Of a stretch of 64,000 nucleotides of DNA, positions 26,012-35,860 are shown piece after piece. Source of the DNA: JALHST01 sp963798435. GTDB lineage: Bacteria > Bacteroidota > Bacteroidia > Flavobacteriales > Flavobacteriaceae. Under the pieces are notes generated by a model, which made no database searches, was not told the origin of the DNA, and saw nothing but the letters and a program-made list of their open reading frames with translations. The stretch covers positions 62,001 to 126,000 of the forward strand of contig CAWCTF010000008.1 of the NCBI GenBank assembly GCA_963798435.1, in the 5' to 3' direction. The translations under genes were made by a program, and so were the position numbers. How positions within the stretch are numbered: position 1 is the stretch's first letter; each line of letters opens with the position of its first letter.

Positions 26012-27301
26012 TTAGTCGTCAACGGTGGTAAATACCATTTGCCTGAATTTCCAGGAGGTCTGGTCTCCAGTATCTCCTTGGGTCTGTTTCATCAAAATAC
26101 CGATGATTTGCTCCTCCGGGTCGGCAAAATATTGTGTATTGAAATAGCCCCCCCAATCAAAAGTTCCCAAGCTTCCTTGGCCGCCCATGTCCTGACCTTT
26201 TTGATTTAGAATGGAAAAGGCCAAGCCATAATCTTTTGGCCCATCGGCCCATATCGTGCCGATTTGGTTTGCCAGAATACTTTGCACCGTTGTTCTGCTT
26301 AAGAGCCGTATGCCGTTAAGCTCTCCGTCGTTCAGGTACATTTGAAGAAAGGTGGCGTAGTCCTTGGCCGTACTGGAGAGTCCTGCCCCTCCTGAGAAAA
26401 ATTGCATGGCCCCTTTTTTGGGATAATCGGGATCATAAAAGGTCACTGGATAATTCTTCCATTCCGTATTTACCTTCTGTTGTACCGCGACCAAACGATC
26501 CTGTTTTTCTTTAGGGAGATAGAACCAGGTATCGTTCATGCCCAAGGGATCAAAAATGCGTGTCCGTAAAAATTGATCGAAGGGCATTCCAGAAATTACC
26601 TCAATAAAATAGCCTAGTACATCAAGGCCTTCGCTGTACGTGAATTTTTCACCAGGATTCTGATGTAATGGTAATTTTGCCAATTTTCGTACGCTTTCCC
26701 CGATACGGATGTTTTTTGTGGTAAAAAGATCGGTTATGCCAGCTTTTGCATATATTTTTCTAAATCGTTCATCCCCATCAATAACACCATATCCCAAGCC
26801 TGATGTATGCGTTATTAGATCTCGGATCGTAATTTGATCTTTGGCGGGGAGGGTTGTATAGGTAGAATCTTGCTCATTAAAGGTGTCTAAAATTAGGGCA
26901 TCCCCAAACTCGGGAATATATTTTGAGATTGGGTCGTCTAATTGAAACTTCCCTTCTTCCCAGAGCATCATTACTGCGGTGGCCGTGATTGCCTTTGATT
27001 GGGAAGCGATCCTAAAGATGGCATCGGTGGTCATGGGTTTCTTTGATTCATTATTGGCCATGCCATAGGCCTTCTCAAAGACGATTTTCCCGTTTCGTGC
27101 AATCAAGGCGACGATTCCTGGCACTTGTTTCTCATCTACCGCTTTTTGAAGCATGGCATCAATGCGGTTAAGCCGTTCTGTAGAAATGCCGACGGTTTCA
27201 GGAGATACCTTTGTTAGGGCGCCGCTTTTTTCGATTTGGGATGACTGGGCAAAGGTAGCGGTGAGAACCAGCGCAAATACGAGTGTAATAATTTTTTTCA
27301 T
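26012..27301 (-). CDS. Secreted serine hydrolase (class C beta-lactamase family)
   Basis: 429 residues. Signal peptide (KKIITLVFALVLTATFAQ), SxxK at IASQSKAITATAVMMLWE and the YSEG motif that replaces YxN. This fits esterase/penicillin-binding-like hydrolases rather than a resistance enzyme. It is the intact partner of the frameshifted gene downstream (48 nt gap) and lies 13 nt from the broken nucleoside hydrolase. Substrate unknown. A related but more distant paralogue lies at 39252-40529. Confidence 0.85.
   Translation of the reverse strand: MKKIITLVFALVLTATFAQSSQIEKSGALTKVSPETVGISTERLNRIDAMLQKAVDEKQVPGIVALIARNGKIVFEKAYGMANNESKKPMTTDAIFRIASQSKAITATAVMMLWEEGKFQLDDPISKYIPEFGDALILDTFNEQDSTYTTLPAKDQITIRDLITHTSGLGYGVIDGDERFRKIYAKAGITDLFTTKNIRIGESVRKLAKLPLHQNPGEKFTYSEGLDVLGYFIEVISGMPFDQFLRTRIFDPLGMNDTWFYLPKEKQDRLVAVQQKVNTEWKNYPVTFYDPDYPKKGAMQFFSGGAGLSSTAKDYATFLQMYLNDGELNGIRLLSRTTVQSILANQIGTIWADGPKDYGLAFSILNQKGQDMGGQGSLGTFDWGGYFNTQYFADPEEQIIGILMKQTQGDTGDQTSWKFRQMVFTTVDD
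26035..26167. repeat. Partner of the block at 24697-24829
   Basis: Encodes the C-terminal segment with GGYFNTQYFADPEEQ of the intact serine hydrolase; about five mismatches to the partner by eye over 133 nt. Confidence 0.7.
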
Positions 27302-27313
27302 TTTAATAGGATG

Positions 27314-28353
27314 TTATAGATTCATTGACTTTACAGGAACGGGATGCTCCATCGTTTTAAAAAAATCATTTAAGATTGCCGTTTTATCGAAGTTCTCCCA
27401 AATTGAAATTACTCTTTTATTATTCGGTCTTTCCACCCAATGATTGTTTATCAAAATTGGGGCGGGAATATTTTTTTTCTTTCCCCAATCAGGATTTTTT
27501 ATAATTGCCAAAGCTACCATGTCAAAAAGGGCTCGCGTCTGGGCATCCGAATCATAATCGATATGGTCAAAAAGGTTGACCGAGTAATCACCGAAATGCC
27601 TGAATTCGCCGCCATGCCTCCCTATGACCGGTAGAATGGCCTCTGGCCCCAGGCCGGGCATTTTCTTATTGATTTCTGAATGCGAGACCGAAACAGCCCC
27701 CGACCCAGAAGGTTTTCCATAGCGCACAGTAACCATTTCGAAAGCAATCTTACTATTCAATATATAATTTAAGGCTAGGGTATCATTGTCCTGGTTGTAT
27801 TCCCCGGATTCCGGATAGTTTGAACCTAACCATACAATTTTAGTTCTTTTTGAAAACGATGGGTCCTTTTTAAGGGCCAATGCAATATTGGTCAGCTTGC
27901 CGACAGCGACCACAACAAGCGCTTCTTTTTTTGTTTTTTCTAAGATAAAATCGACCGCAGGTTGGCCGTCGAAGTCGGTATATCGAATTTTGCCGATATC
28001 TCTTTAAAGTTTTCGTTGGCACCTTGCAATAAAGGAATCTTTCCGTTTAGATTACAAAGTCGCAGAATCCTGTCTGCTTCGTCATAGTGTTTTTGAATCG
28101 TACTGCCGTTGTTAGTAGCATTGACCGTAATTCCTACGACCTCGAAGCTATCGCCATTCAGCAGCATGTAGGCCAAGGCATGCTGGTCATCGAGTTCATT
28201 ATTGGCATCGGTATCAAAGATGAGTCTGGTCTTATTTGGTTCAGGTTTTGTTGTTTCACCAATTTCCTGCGATTCTTGCTTTTTAGTTTCCTTGCAGGAA
28301 GCTAAAGACAAGATGCATAAAATGACAAAAAAAGACTTTAGTATGGGTTTCAT
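27314..28353 (-). pseudogene. Lipoprotein nucleoside hydrolase with a frameshift
   Basis: The first part starts at the ATG at 28353 (lipobox in CILSLASC) and carries the IUNH metal site RLIFDTDANNELDDQHA; it stops at 27940. The second frame, from about 28000 down to 27314, reads KIRYTDFDGQPAVDFILEKTKKEAL and then VVAVGKLTNIALAL. The break lies within about 27980-28000 at GCAAAATTCG. Family function is hydrolysis of the N-glycosidic bond of nucleosides. A one-base change in the A run would join the frames; a sequencing error cannot be excluded. Confidence 0.85.
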
Positions 28354-28712
28354 TGTGTCGATGCCTTTTGGTAAAATTAAATGTAAACATAATGGAAGAA
28401 AAAACCTATTGGTCTTCAAACTACCTATGCGTCTTATATTGGGATATCATGACACCTACCTTGCGAAAGGTGGCTATTGGAATGTCACTTCGGGAAATTT
28501 ATGCGTGCACTAAACCTGACCGCCAGTTCATATGGCCATGCGACCCGATAAACCAGTTGTATATGGCAATGGTATTGTGACTGGTTCGCCTTCGGGCTAA
28601 TTGACTGTTACATATCATTTACCGAAGCCTCGCTTTCCCGTATCGATCGCTACCGTAATTTTACGAAAAAAGGCATCTTCAGGACTACTCGATGTAGGTC
28701 AAGTACGGAGTA
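28354..28712. other. 359-nt intergenic region
   Basis: No convincing gene; short plus-strand ORFs here lack coding features. It holds the promoter area of the nucleoside hydrolase and, at its right end, half of the metG 3' hairpin. No RNA gene recognised. Confidence 0.5.
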
Positions 28713-28728
28713 CTAACTAATTACTCCG
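28706..28728 (-). terminator. Stem-loop overlapping the metG stop codon
   Basis: CGGAGTA / TACTCCG form a 7-bp stem with a 9-nt loop. The loop contains the metG TAG stop. There is no U run after it on the minus strand, so it may be a 3' end stabiliser rather than a true terminator. Confidence 0.4.
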
Positions 28729-30845
28729 CCATTGCCAACGTTCTCCTCATCGGGGTTCACAAATACCAGTTTTCCTTCGGAATTTTCAGCCATTAAAATC
28801 ATTCCCTCGCTCTGTACACCGCGTAGATCTCGAGGCGCTAGGTTAATTAGAACCGCAACCCTTTTTCCGATTATATTTTCTGGCGTAAAGCTTTCTGCAA
28901 TCCCGGAAACAATGGTTCTTGTATCAAGACCTGTATCTACTTTGAGTACGAGCAATTTTTTGGCCTTTGCCATTTTTTCGGCAGATAGAATGGTGCCTAC
29001 CCGAATATCCAATTTCGTAAAATCTTCGAAGGTAATGGTCTCTTTTTGTGGCATTAAGGTATTATTTTCAGATTGATTGCTTTTTTTGGTAGCTTCCAAT
29101 TTTTCGAGTTGTCGGGCTATTGTATCATCCTCCACCTTAGAGAAAAGTAAGGCGCCCTGACCAATTTGATGACCCGAAGGAAGTAATGTTTCCTTGGCGG
29201 CGACGGTATTCCAGTCTAGTGACGCCTCGGCTGTCACTGGTTGCCCACTTTGGTCACTTGACCTTGTCGAACCAAACTGGAGCATTTTTTTAAGTCTTTC
29301 AGAGGTAAAGGGCAAAAAGGGTTCACTAAGTATTGCCAAACCTGTTGCGATCTGTAGTGCCACGAATAGGATGGTCTGAACACGGGATTCATCTTCCTTT
29401 ATAACCTTCCAGGGCTCTTCATCGGCCAGGTATTTGTTCCCAAGACGTGCCAAGTTCATAAGTTCTTGGCTGGCCTCCCGAAAGCGGTAGCGATCTAATG
29501 CGCCTGAAATGACCACGGGGATTTTTCGTAGTTCGGCAAGCGTGTCTCTATCGATTGGTGAAAAGGCACCGGGCATAGGAACCACACCCTCATAGTATTT
29601 ATTGGTCAAGACGACCACTCGGTTGATAAAGTTCCCAAAAATGGCAACTAGTTCATTGTTGTTCCTCGCCTGGAAATCTTTCCACGTAAAATCGTTATCC
29701 TTGGTTTCAGGCGCGTTGGCGGTCAATGTATAACGCAGTACATCTTGCATATCGGGAAAATCCTCCAAATATTCATGGAGCCAAACTGCCCAGTTCTTTG
29801 AGGTGGAAAGCTTATTGCCTTCCAAATTTAAAAATTCGTTGGCCGGTACATTATCGGGTAAGATAAAATCGCCATGGGCTTTAAGTACCGCAGGGAAAAT
29901 AATACAATGAAAAACAATATTGTCCTTTCCTATAAAATGTACCAGTTTCGTACCCTTGTCCTTCCAGTAGGGCTCCCAATCCAATCCTTCCCTTTCGGCC
30001 CATTCCTTGGTGGAGGAGATATAACCGATCGGGGCATCGAACCAAACGTAGAGCACTTTGCCTTCCCCACCGGCAATGGGCACCGGAATGCCCCAATCCA
30101 AGTCGCGGGTAACGGCACGCGGTTCAAGACCTCCGTCGATCCATGATTTGCATTGCCCATATACATTCGGTTTCCAATCGTTTTTATGGCCGACTAAAAT
30201 CCATTCCCTTAGAAAATCCTCATAACGGTCTAAGGGCAAAAACCAATGTTTTGTTTCCTTCATCACGGGGATTTCGCCTGTAATGGTCGATTTCGGATTG
30301 ATCAGGTCTGTGGCATTTAAGGAGGAACCACAGTTTTCGCACTGATCGCCGTACGCTTCTTCATGACCACATTTTGGGCAGGTTCCTATGACGAAACGAT
30401 CGGCCAAAAACTGTTGCGCCTTTTGGTCATATAATTGGGCCGTGGTTTCTTCGACAAAATCACCTTGAAGGTATAATTTCTTGAAAATATCCGAGGCTGT
30501 TTTATGATGTATTGGCGCAGAGGTCCTCGAATAATTATCGAATGAAATCCCAAAATCGGCAAATGATTTCTTTATTATGCCATGATATTTGTCAATGACT
30601 TCCTTCGGGCTAACTCCTTCTTTTTTAGCTTTCATCGAAATGGCTACCCCATGTTCGTCACTACCCGATATAAAAGCCACATCGTTGCCAGTGAGCCTCA
30701 AATAGCGGGCATAGATATCGGCAGGAACATAGACTCCTGCCAAATGCCCTATATGTATGGGGCCATTGGTATATGGTAGGGCTGCTGTAATCGTATACCT
30801 GTCAACTTTTTTGTCGGTTTTAACCAGTGGTGCATTATGAACCAT
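28713..30845 (-). CDS. metG: Methionyl-tRNA synthetase
   Basis: 710 residues, long MetG form. HIGH motif at 31-34, zinc Cys pairs in CPKCGHEEAYGDQCENCG, KMSKS-like NKLSTSKNW, anticodon domain and a C-terminal EMAP/Arc1p-type tRNA-binding domain (TKLDIRVGTILSAEKMAKAKK). It charges tRNA-Met in the cytoplasm. Between LKKMLQFG and LDWNTVAAKE there is an odd Ser/Gln-rich insert coded by repeat-like DNA (29233-29273). A likely TAnnTTTG element lies 19 nt before the ATG. Confidence 0.95.
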   Translation of the reverse strand: MVHNAPLVKTDKKVDRYTITAALPYTNGPIHIGHLAGVYVPADIYARYLRLTGNDVAFISGSDEHGVAISMKAKKEGVSPKEVIDKYHGIIKKSFADFGISFDNYSRTSAPIHHKTASDIFKKLYLQGDFVEETTAQLYDQKAQQFLADRFVIGTCPKCGHEEAYGDQCENCGSSLNATDLINPKSTITGEIPVMKETKHWFLPLDRYEDFLREWILVGHKNDWKPNVYGQCKSWIDGGLEPRAVTRDLDWGIPVPIAGGEGKVLYVWFDAPIGYISSTKEWAEREGLDWEPYWKDKGTKLVHFIGKDNIVFHCIIFPAVLKAHGDFILPDNVPANEFLNLEGNKLSTSKNWAVWLHEYLEDFPDMQDVLRYTLTANAPETKDNDFTWKDFQARNNNELVAIFGNFINRVVVLTNKYYEGVVPMPGAFSPIDRDTLAELRKIPVVISGALDRYRFREASQELMNLARLGNKYLADEEPWKVIKEDESRVQTILFVALQIATGLAILSEPFLPFTSERLKKMLQFGSTRSSDQSGQPVTAEASLDWNTVAAKETLLPSGHQIGQGALLFSKVEDDTIARQLEKLEATKKSNQSENNTLMPQKETITFEDFTKLDIRVGTILSAEKMAKAKKLLVLKVDTGLDTRTIVSGIAESFTPENIIGKRVAVLINLAPRDLRGVQSEGMILMAENSEGKLVFVNPDEENVGNGGVIS
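29233..29273. repeat. Repeat-like in-frame insert within metG
   Basis: Contains the inverted repeat GGTCA-CT-TGACC (29252-29263), the direct repeat GTCACT at 29233 and 29253, and TTCGACAAGG on the minus strand, a string like dispersed repeats seen in flavobacterial intergenic DNA. It adds residues such as TRSSDQSGQPVT to the protein. Repeat origin is inferred. Confidence 0.4.
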
Positions 30846-30864
30846 TCAAATTCAAATTAAGGTC

Positions 30865-30872
30865 CAAAAATA
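30865..30872 (-). promoter_or_regulatory. Possible metG -7 element
   Basis: Reverse-strand TATTTTTG fits TAnnTTTG and ends 19 nt before the metG ATG. No good TTTG at the -33 position was found. Confidence 0.4.
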
Positions 30873-31074
30873 CAGATTTTTGTGTGTGTAATGCCCAGAA
30901 AATGGCATAATAATACATGGCCATAAAGCGCATAGACCTAATAAAGGTTTGTACCGACCTGTTTCACGGTCATGTTTTGGGAAGCTGTCAACGGCATAGC
31001 ATTATTAAACACCAAAGCCCCCGGCCTGTCAAAAGACATATCCGAAGGCTAAGTTACATAGTGGGGAACTCTTA

Positions 31075-32763
31075 TTAAGCGACCATAACCGATTTACTCA
31101 TTTTTTGGTCCTGTACTTGTATTCTGTAAATATATTTTCCAGTGGCCAGATGATTCGGCATGCGCTCTCGAATATTAATTTCAATCGACCCTTCCATCAT
31201 CATCTCATTGAAAACCGTGCCTACATTTTGCCCTAATATATTATATAACTGGATGTCAACATGGGCGCTAAATGGCATTTCCAAATAAATTGAGGGAGTA
31301 CTATCCGTAGGATAAAATGGTTTATGTACAATGGCGTTCATTAACTCCGGATTTGGTGGAGTCCCATCAGGAGGGGTAGGTAACGTAGGATTACCATCAC
31401 TATAGACAATATCTGGGAAATCAATGCCACTACAATTGAATCCTAGATTTACGGGTGCGTAAGGGTGATCTAACAAATGTTGTTCTACCAAGGGGATTGG
31501 AATACAGAGCCATTCAGCCATAACCGTAGCATACAGGTCCCTAAAATCCATCGTATATTCCAGGTTTCCACGGCCATCAGGGTTATCCAATGTCGGGTGG
31601 TCGCCCACAAAGGCACTCCCGTTCAAGCCCGAGCCGAAGAATAGGGTGGGAGCAGCCTTACCATGATCGGTACCGTTCGAACCGTTTTCAAAGATACGTC
31701 TGCCAAACTCCGAAAATGTCATACTCAATATCTTGTCGTCTTGTTGGGTAAAGGCGACATCATCGTAAAAATTGTCAATGGCCACCGAAAGGTTTGTCAT
31801 CAAACGTTCATGAGCCAAAGGCTGATTCCCATGCGTGTCAAAGCCGCCCATTGAGATCATATAGACCTTGGTTCCCAAGTTTCCTTTTATCAATCTGGCC
31901 AAAAGTGCCATTTGTCGGGCAAAGTAATTGTCTTGGTAGGTAACTTGATTTTGACCGCGCATATAGGCTTCGTGAATAAGACCCGAATACTCATAGGTAG
32001 TATTGGCAACCCCGCGTAAGAATTTCAATTGATCACCATACATACAATCCCCGAACAAAGTTTGGTCTAGACTATATTGCAATCCTGATTCTGCAATCTG
32101 TTCAAGCTGGTCGATATTTGAGGTAACAAAGGCATAATTGGTTTCTTCCCCTTGAAAAACCAAGCTTCCGAATTGGCCAATTTGTATGGCCGCTGGTGCA
32201 GCTGGGGGGTTTATTAAATAATCGGGGTAAATATTCTCAAAATGCCTGCCCATCCATCCGGTATTTTCACCTGTAAAGTTGGTAGTTGTTAAATCGGTAT
32301 TCGCAAAAATGTCAGAGCCCGTAAAATGCGAAAGACTTTGATTTTGATAGCCAACACCATGTACTGCCTTGAATTGGCCGTCGCCCCACATCGATTGTAA
32401 GGCCCCCATGTATGAAGGAACACCAAATTCATCAGTCAATTTCAACACCTTGCTTTCAGGGATGTAAATGTTGGGTCGGGCATTGGCGTATGCGTCATAT
32501 TGTTCAATTGGTATAACCGTACTTAGACCATCATTACCGCCCGATAAGCGGATAAGAATGAGAATATTGTCGGTCTCTGCAGCGGCAATGGCTGCTGTAA
32601 AAGGAGATGGTGCCGAAGCGGTCAACATGCTAGAACCTAACATCATCGATCCCGAACCGGCGATTCCGAGTGCTTGTAGAAAAGAACGTCGACTCCAATA
32701 TTTATGTTCAAAGTCGTGCGCTTCGTTTTTATTGATTTTTATGGGGATATGATTGTTGCACAT
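31075..32763 (-). CDS. DUF1501 protein with Tat-like signal and type IX sorting tail
   Basis: 562 residues. The N-terminus has a twin-arginine motif SRRSFLQ (24-30) followed by a hydrophobic stretch. The main part is DUF1501: ILIRLSGGNDGLSTVIP, SHFTGSDIFAN, FSEFGRRIFENGSNGTDHG, of the alkaline-phosphatase/sulfatase-like fold. The C-terminus (PFSAHVDIQLYNILGQNVGT to SKSVMVA) resembles a type A sorting domain of the type IX secretion system. It is 11 nt downstream of its usual partner, the DUF1800 gene. Substrate unknown. Confidence 0.85.
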   Translation of the reverse strand: MCNNHIPIKINKNEAHDFEHKYWSRRSFLQALGIAGSGSMMLGSSMLTASAPSPFTAAIAAAETDNILILIRLSGGNDGLSTVIPIEQYDAYANARPNIYIPESKVLKLTDEFGVPSYMGALQSMWGDGQFKAVHGVGYQNQSLSHFTGSDIFANTDLTTTNFTGENTGWMGRHFENIYPDYLINPPAAPAAIQIGQFGSLVFQGEETNYAFVTSNIDQLEQIAESGLQYSLDQTLFGDCMYGDQLKFLRGVANTTYEYSGLIHEAYMRGQNQVTYQDNYFARQMALLARLIKGNLGTKVYMISMGGFDTHGNQPLAHERLMTNLSVAIDNFYDDVAFTQQDDKILSMTFSEFGRRIFENGSNGTDHGKAAPTLFFGSGLNGSAFVGDHPTLDNPDGRGNLEYTMDFRDLYATVMAEWLCIPIPLVEQHLLDHPYAPVNLGFNCSGIDFPDIVYSDGNPTLPTPPDGTPPNPELMNAIVHKPFYPTDSTPSIYLEMPFSAHVDIQLYNILGQNVGTVFNEMMMEGSIEINIRERMPNHLATGKYIYRIQVQDQKMSKSVMVA

Positions 32764-32774
32764 AGTCGTAGGTT

Positions 32775-34268
32775 TTACTTAAGTTGAAATTCAGGTTCTC
32801 TTGCTAGAAATTGCATTAATAAATATACTTGGAAAGGTGCCTGTGGCCACATGGCCAAGGTCCAAGTCGGGGTTGTACCACCTTCGTAGTAGGTTTCATC
32901 TACATCACTTCTAAAAGCGGCAAATCCCCGTTCATAATCGGTTTCGGTAAGCAGCCCTTTGGGAAGTATGAAATCGATTATGGGCCTTGCAATAACATCG
33001 GGATTATTGCTCGTAAGACCAACATTCCCAACGATAGACATGGCGAAATCCCTGAATTGTTCGTTGTTATTTTGATAGAAAGCATCAATAAGCGCCTCTA
33101 TCGTCAACCAACGTCCTATAATGAAATTGGTATTGATCCAGGACCTATCACGTTGCCAACCTGCAACATCTACGGGGTCGAACAAAGTCTGGCTCAACAT
33201 TGAACTGTAATTGATTACTCCTGCTAAATCAGTGTCGGTATATGCAAAACTTGATTCCTTGAATAGGTTGAGGTAAAAGTCAAACGGACTCTTTATAATT
33301 ACGCCGATGGCCTCATCATCGAAAAAGTGCTGACTTTTAAATAGTTGGGATAAGACCGGGGCAATTTCAAAATTATTCGCAACCATAGTGGCTGCCATCC
33401 CGGAAACAATGGCCTGTCCGTTTCCTGTGGCGTCCATTGAATCTGGATGTACAAAGAACTCATATAATTTTCGACAGATAAAGCCGGCGATTTCATTCGG
33501 CCGTTGTTGAAAAAGAATATTGATGACATCGTCATACCCCCAATTCCCGGTCTGCCCAAGAATGGTCTTGCTACCTGTATCGTGTTTCGTAGGATCGTAT
33601 GTCACTTGCATACATCCCTCTGCACCGCGTTCAACATATCCTGAGAGTGCCCGGGCGGTTTCGATAATATCCTGTTCTGTATATCCGTTTCCTTCGCCTA
33701 GGGTAAATAGCTCATACAGTTCACGGGCATAATTTTCATTGGGATTGTCACCATTATTATATACCCCGTCTAAATAATAGAGCATCGCGCTCGTTAGCCC
33801 AATTTCGCTAACAAAGGTCTTGAAATTCCCTATGGCATTGCGTTGTAGGCAGTCAGTATAATAATATAGGAACGAATTACAGTTATATACATCCAATTCA
33901 GTAACGAAATGATTGCTCCAGAAAAAGCTAAGACGATCCCTAAGATTGTTGTTCAACAAGGCATTGCCATATGCCATTCGCCATTCGTCCCGTTGGGCAT
34001 TGACTAGTTGGTTTCTCGCATCATCATCGGCAGGGTAGTTGGTATCGTTCCAATTGGCCCAAACCGGGGGTGATAACGCGGCCATACCGGTCGCTTGATT
34101 TATAAGAGTGTCGACTAAACCTGAAGCGGATTGGCCTACAGCTAGATTGATAGTGTTTACCGAGGCACTAAACCCCAGTCTTCTGTACAAATGCGCAGCC
34201 CTTGTAATGTCCAAGGGTATTGTGTACGGCGCTAATGTAGAAGTGTTACAATTAACGAAGTATTCCAT
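32775..34268 (-). CDS. DUF1800 protein
   Basis: 497 residues, all in the DUF1800 pattern: RAAHLYRRLGFSAS, RDRLSFFWSNHFVTE, DNPNENYARELYELFTLGEG, FICRKLYEFFVHPD and VAGWQRDRSWINTN. The family is of unknown activity and nearly always sits upstream of a DUF1501 gene, as here. No signal peptide is obvious at the ATG chosen. The two probably form a surface or secreted unit. Confidence 0.85.
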   Translation of the reverse strand: MEYFVNCNTSTLAPYTIPLDITRAAHLYRRLGFSASVNTINLAVGQSASGLVDTLINQATGMAALSPPVWANWNDTNYPADDDARNQLVNAQRDEWRMAYGNALLNNNLRDRLSFFWSNHFVTELDVYNCNSFLYYYTDCLQRNAIGNFKTFVSEIGLTSAMLYYLDGVYNNGDNPNENYARELYELFTLGEGNGYTEQDIIETARALSGYVERGAEGCMQVTYDPTKHDTGSKTILGQTGNWGYDDVINILFQQRPNEIAGFICRKLYEFFVHPDSMDATGNGQAIVSGMAATMVANNFEIAPVLSQLFKSQHFFDDEAIGVIIKSPFDFYLNLFKESSFAYTDTDLAGVINYSSMLSQTLFDPVDVAGWQRDRSWINTNFIIGRWLTIEALIDAFYQNNNEQFRDFAMSIVGNVGLTSNNPDVIARPIIDFILPKGLLTETDYERGFAAFRSDVDETYYEGGTTPTWTLAMWPQAPFQVYLLMQFLAREPEFQLK

Positions 34269-34462
34269 AGTTTTTTAAGGCTTTAAGAACAGTTCATGTG
34301 CGTAGGGGCAAATTCTTAACGCTTAAAGATTTTGGATAGTATATTTATACGAGTATTTTCGTCATATGGTGGGTCAATTTAAGTCGATTGTTTGAAAAAG
34401 TACGTCAAAGCGCCTATATTTTCGATGAAATGCATAAAATAAACTAATTTTTAGAAGGTACG

Positions 34463-34822
34463 ATGGGCAAGCATAATGAGTTCGGAAAGGAAGGAGAAGA
34501 CTTGGCGGCGGGTTATTTAATCGAAAACGGTTATACGATTAAATGCCGGAATTTCAGATATTTAAATTCCGAAATCGATATCATTGCACAAAAGGGGAAT
34601 GTGTTGGCCATGGTCGAAGTACGCTCTCGCAGTAATGATCAAATTATCAATATAGCCGACACGATTACCAAGAAAAAAATACGTCTTTTAGTCATCGGGG
34701 CTGATTATTATGTGGCCGAAAACGGTCTCGATGTTGAGGTTCGATTTGATATTGTTACCATTTTAAGAAATCGCAGGATTTTTAAAATCGAACATTTAAA
34801 AAGTGCCTTTTATCATTTTTAA
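34463..34822 (+). CDS. YraN/UPF0102 endonuclease-like protein
   Basis: 119 residues, restriction-endonuclease-like fold. GKEGEDLAAGYLIENGY, NSEIDIIAQ (Glu37, Asp39) and MVEVRSR (Glu52) make the PD-(D/E)xK core, with Arg54 in place of the usual Lys. YraN is a conserved housekeeping protein of uncertain role in DNA handling. Starts divergently from the DUF1800 gene across 194 nt. Confidence 0.9.
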   Translation: MGKHNEFGKEGEDLAAGYLIENGYTIKCRNFRYLNSEIDIIAQKGNVLAMVEVRSRSNDQIINIADTITKKKIRLLVIGADYYVAENGLDVEVRFDIVTILRNRRIFKIEHLKSAFYHF

Positions 34823-34946
34823 TAGCAGTTGCTAGTTATGTACCTTAATGAAGTAGCTCGTATCCTTTGAAATTTAGGGTATCAATTAAAGAATGGCCTT
34901 CTGGATCGCACCTCTTCTGAAGCCGATAATTTGGAATAGTTTATTA

Positions 34947-34978
34947 TTTGTTTTATTTGTAACAATTTGTTATTTTTG
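34947..34978 (+). promoter_or_regulatory. Bacteroidota-type promoter
   Basis: TTTG at 34947-34950 and TATTTTTG at 34971-34978 with a 20-nt spacer fit the TTTG/TAnnTTTG consensus. It lies 30 nt before the ATG at 35009 and should drive the ACT-like gene. Confidence 0.65.
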
Positions 34979-35008
34979 AAATTCAATCAATCAAATTGTT
35001 ACACCAAA

Positions 35009-35668
35009 ATGAAGACCATTTCCTCAGTCGTAGAAAATTACATTAAAAAAAAGCCATTTCTGCAAAGTGCTTTGGCACAAGGTATCATCAACCTTACTTC
35101 ACTATCACGGATCGTTCGGCCTGAGATTGAGCATGAACTTGGCAAGGACATTCGCAATGGTGCGATTGTCATGGCACTCAAACGTCTTTCCGACGATTTG
35201 GAATTTCGGGCGACTCATAAGATTATCAGGGTACTCAAGAATATTGGTGAGATAACCGTGCGATCTTCGTTGACCGATTTTACTTTTTTAGTCTCAGACT
35301 CGATTTTAGAGACTCAGACCCTGCTTTTAAAAGAAGTCAATAAAAATAAAGAGGTTTTCTATACTTCCTCCAGAGGCGTTAACGAAATGAATATTGTCGT
35401 CAGTAATATTTTGGATAGTACTGTGGAAGCGCTTTTTAAGGATGAAAAATGCACGCAAAAGGCCAATGAGCTTTCTTCGATTACTGTAAAACTACCTGCT
35501 GAAAACGTTTCGGTACCCGGCATCTATTATTTTATTTTCCAGCGATTGGCGTGGGAAGGTATCGTGTTATATGAAGTTATTTCGACTACCAACGAGTTTA
35601 CAATTTTGGTAGATGATGATCAGGTAGACGTCGCATTCAAGACCATCAAGGATCTAAAAACCCTTTAA
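35009..35668 (+). CDS. ACT-domain-like protein, aspartate-kinase-related
   Basis: 219 residues from the ATG at 35009; a start at 34967 lies within the promoter. The first 90 residues are helical (TISSVVENYIKKKPFLQSAL, IVMALKRLSDDLEF); the rest has two ACT-like repeats (IGEITVRSSLTDFTFLVSD and LAENVSV-like VPGIYYFIFQRLAWEGIVLYEVIS). It has no kinase domain. ACT domains bind amino acids, so a regulatory role is plausible but inferred. Confidence 0.65.
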   Translation: MKTISSVVENYIKKKPFLQSALAQGIINLTSLSRIVRPEIEHELGKDIRNGAIVMALKRLSDDLEFRATHKIIRVLKNIGEITVRSSLTDFTFLVSDSILETQTLLLKEVNKNKEVFYTSSRGVNEMNIVVSNILDSTVEALFKDEKCTQKANELSSITVKLPAENVSVPGIYYFIFQRLAWEGIVLYEVISTTNEFTILVDDDQVDVAFKTIKDLKTL

Positions 35669-35860
35669 ATCGGGGAGCGCCAACGACATTTTGATCACCA
35701 AAGGCCATCTTGTATTTGAACATAATCCATGGCACTATGGGAGTTTCGCAATCAAGCTATTTCAGGAATGGGTTTCTCAAATTAACGGGTTACGTTTTGT
35801 TTGCTTCGGATAGCGTAATTACCAGCTTCCAAGCACCAATGGCCAAAATGAAAAAATCGA

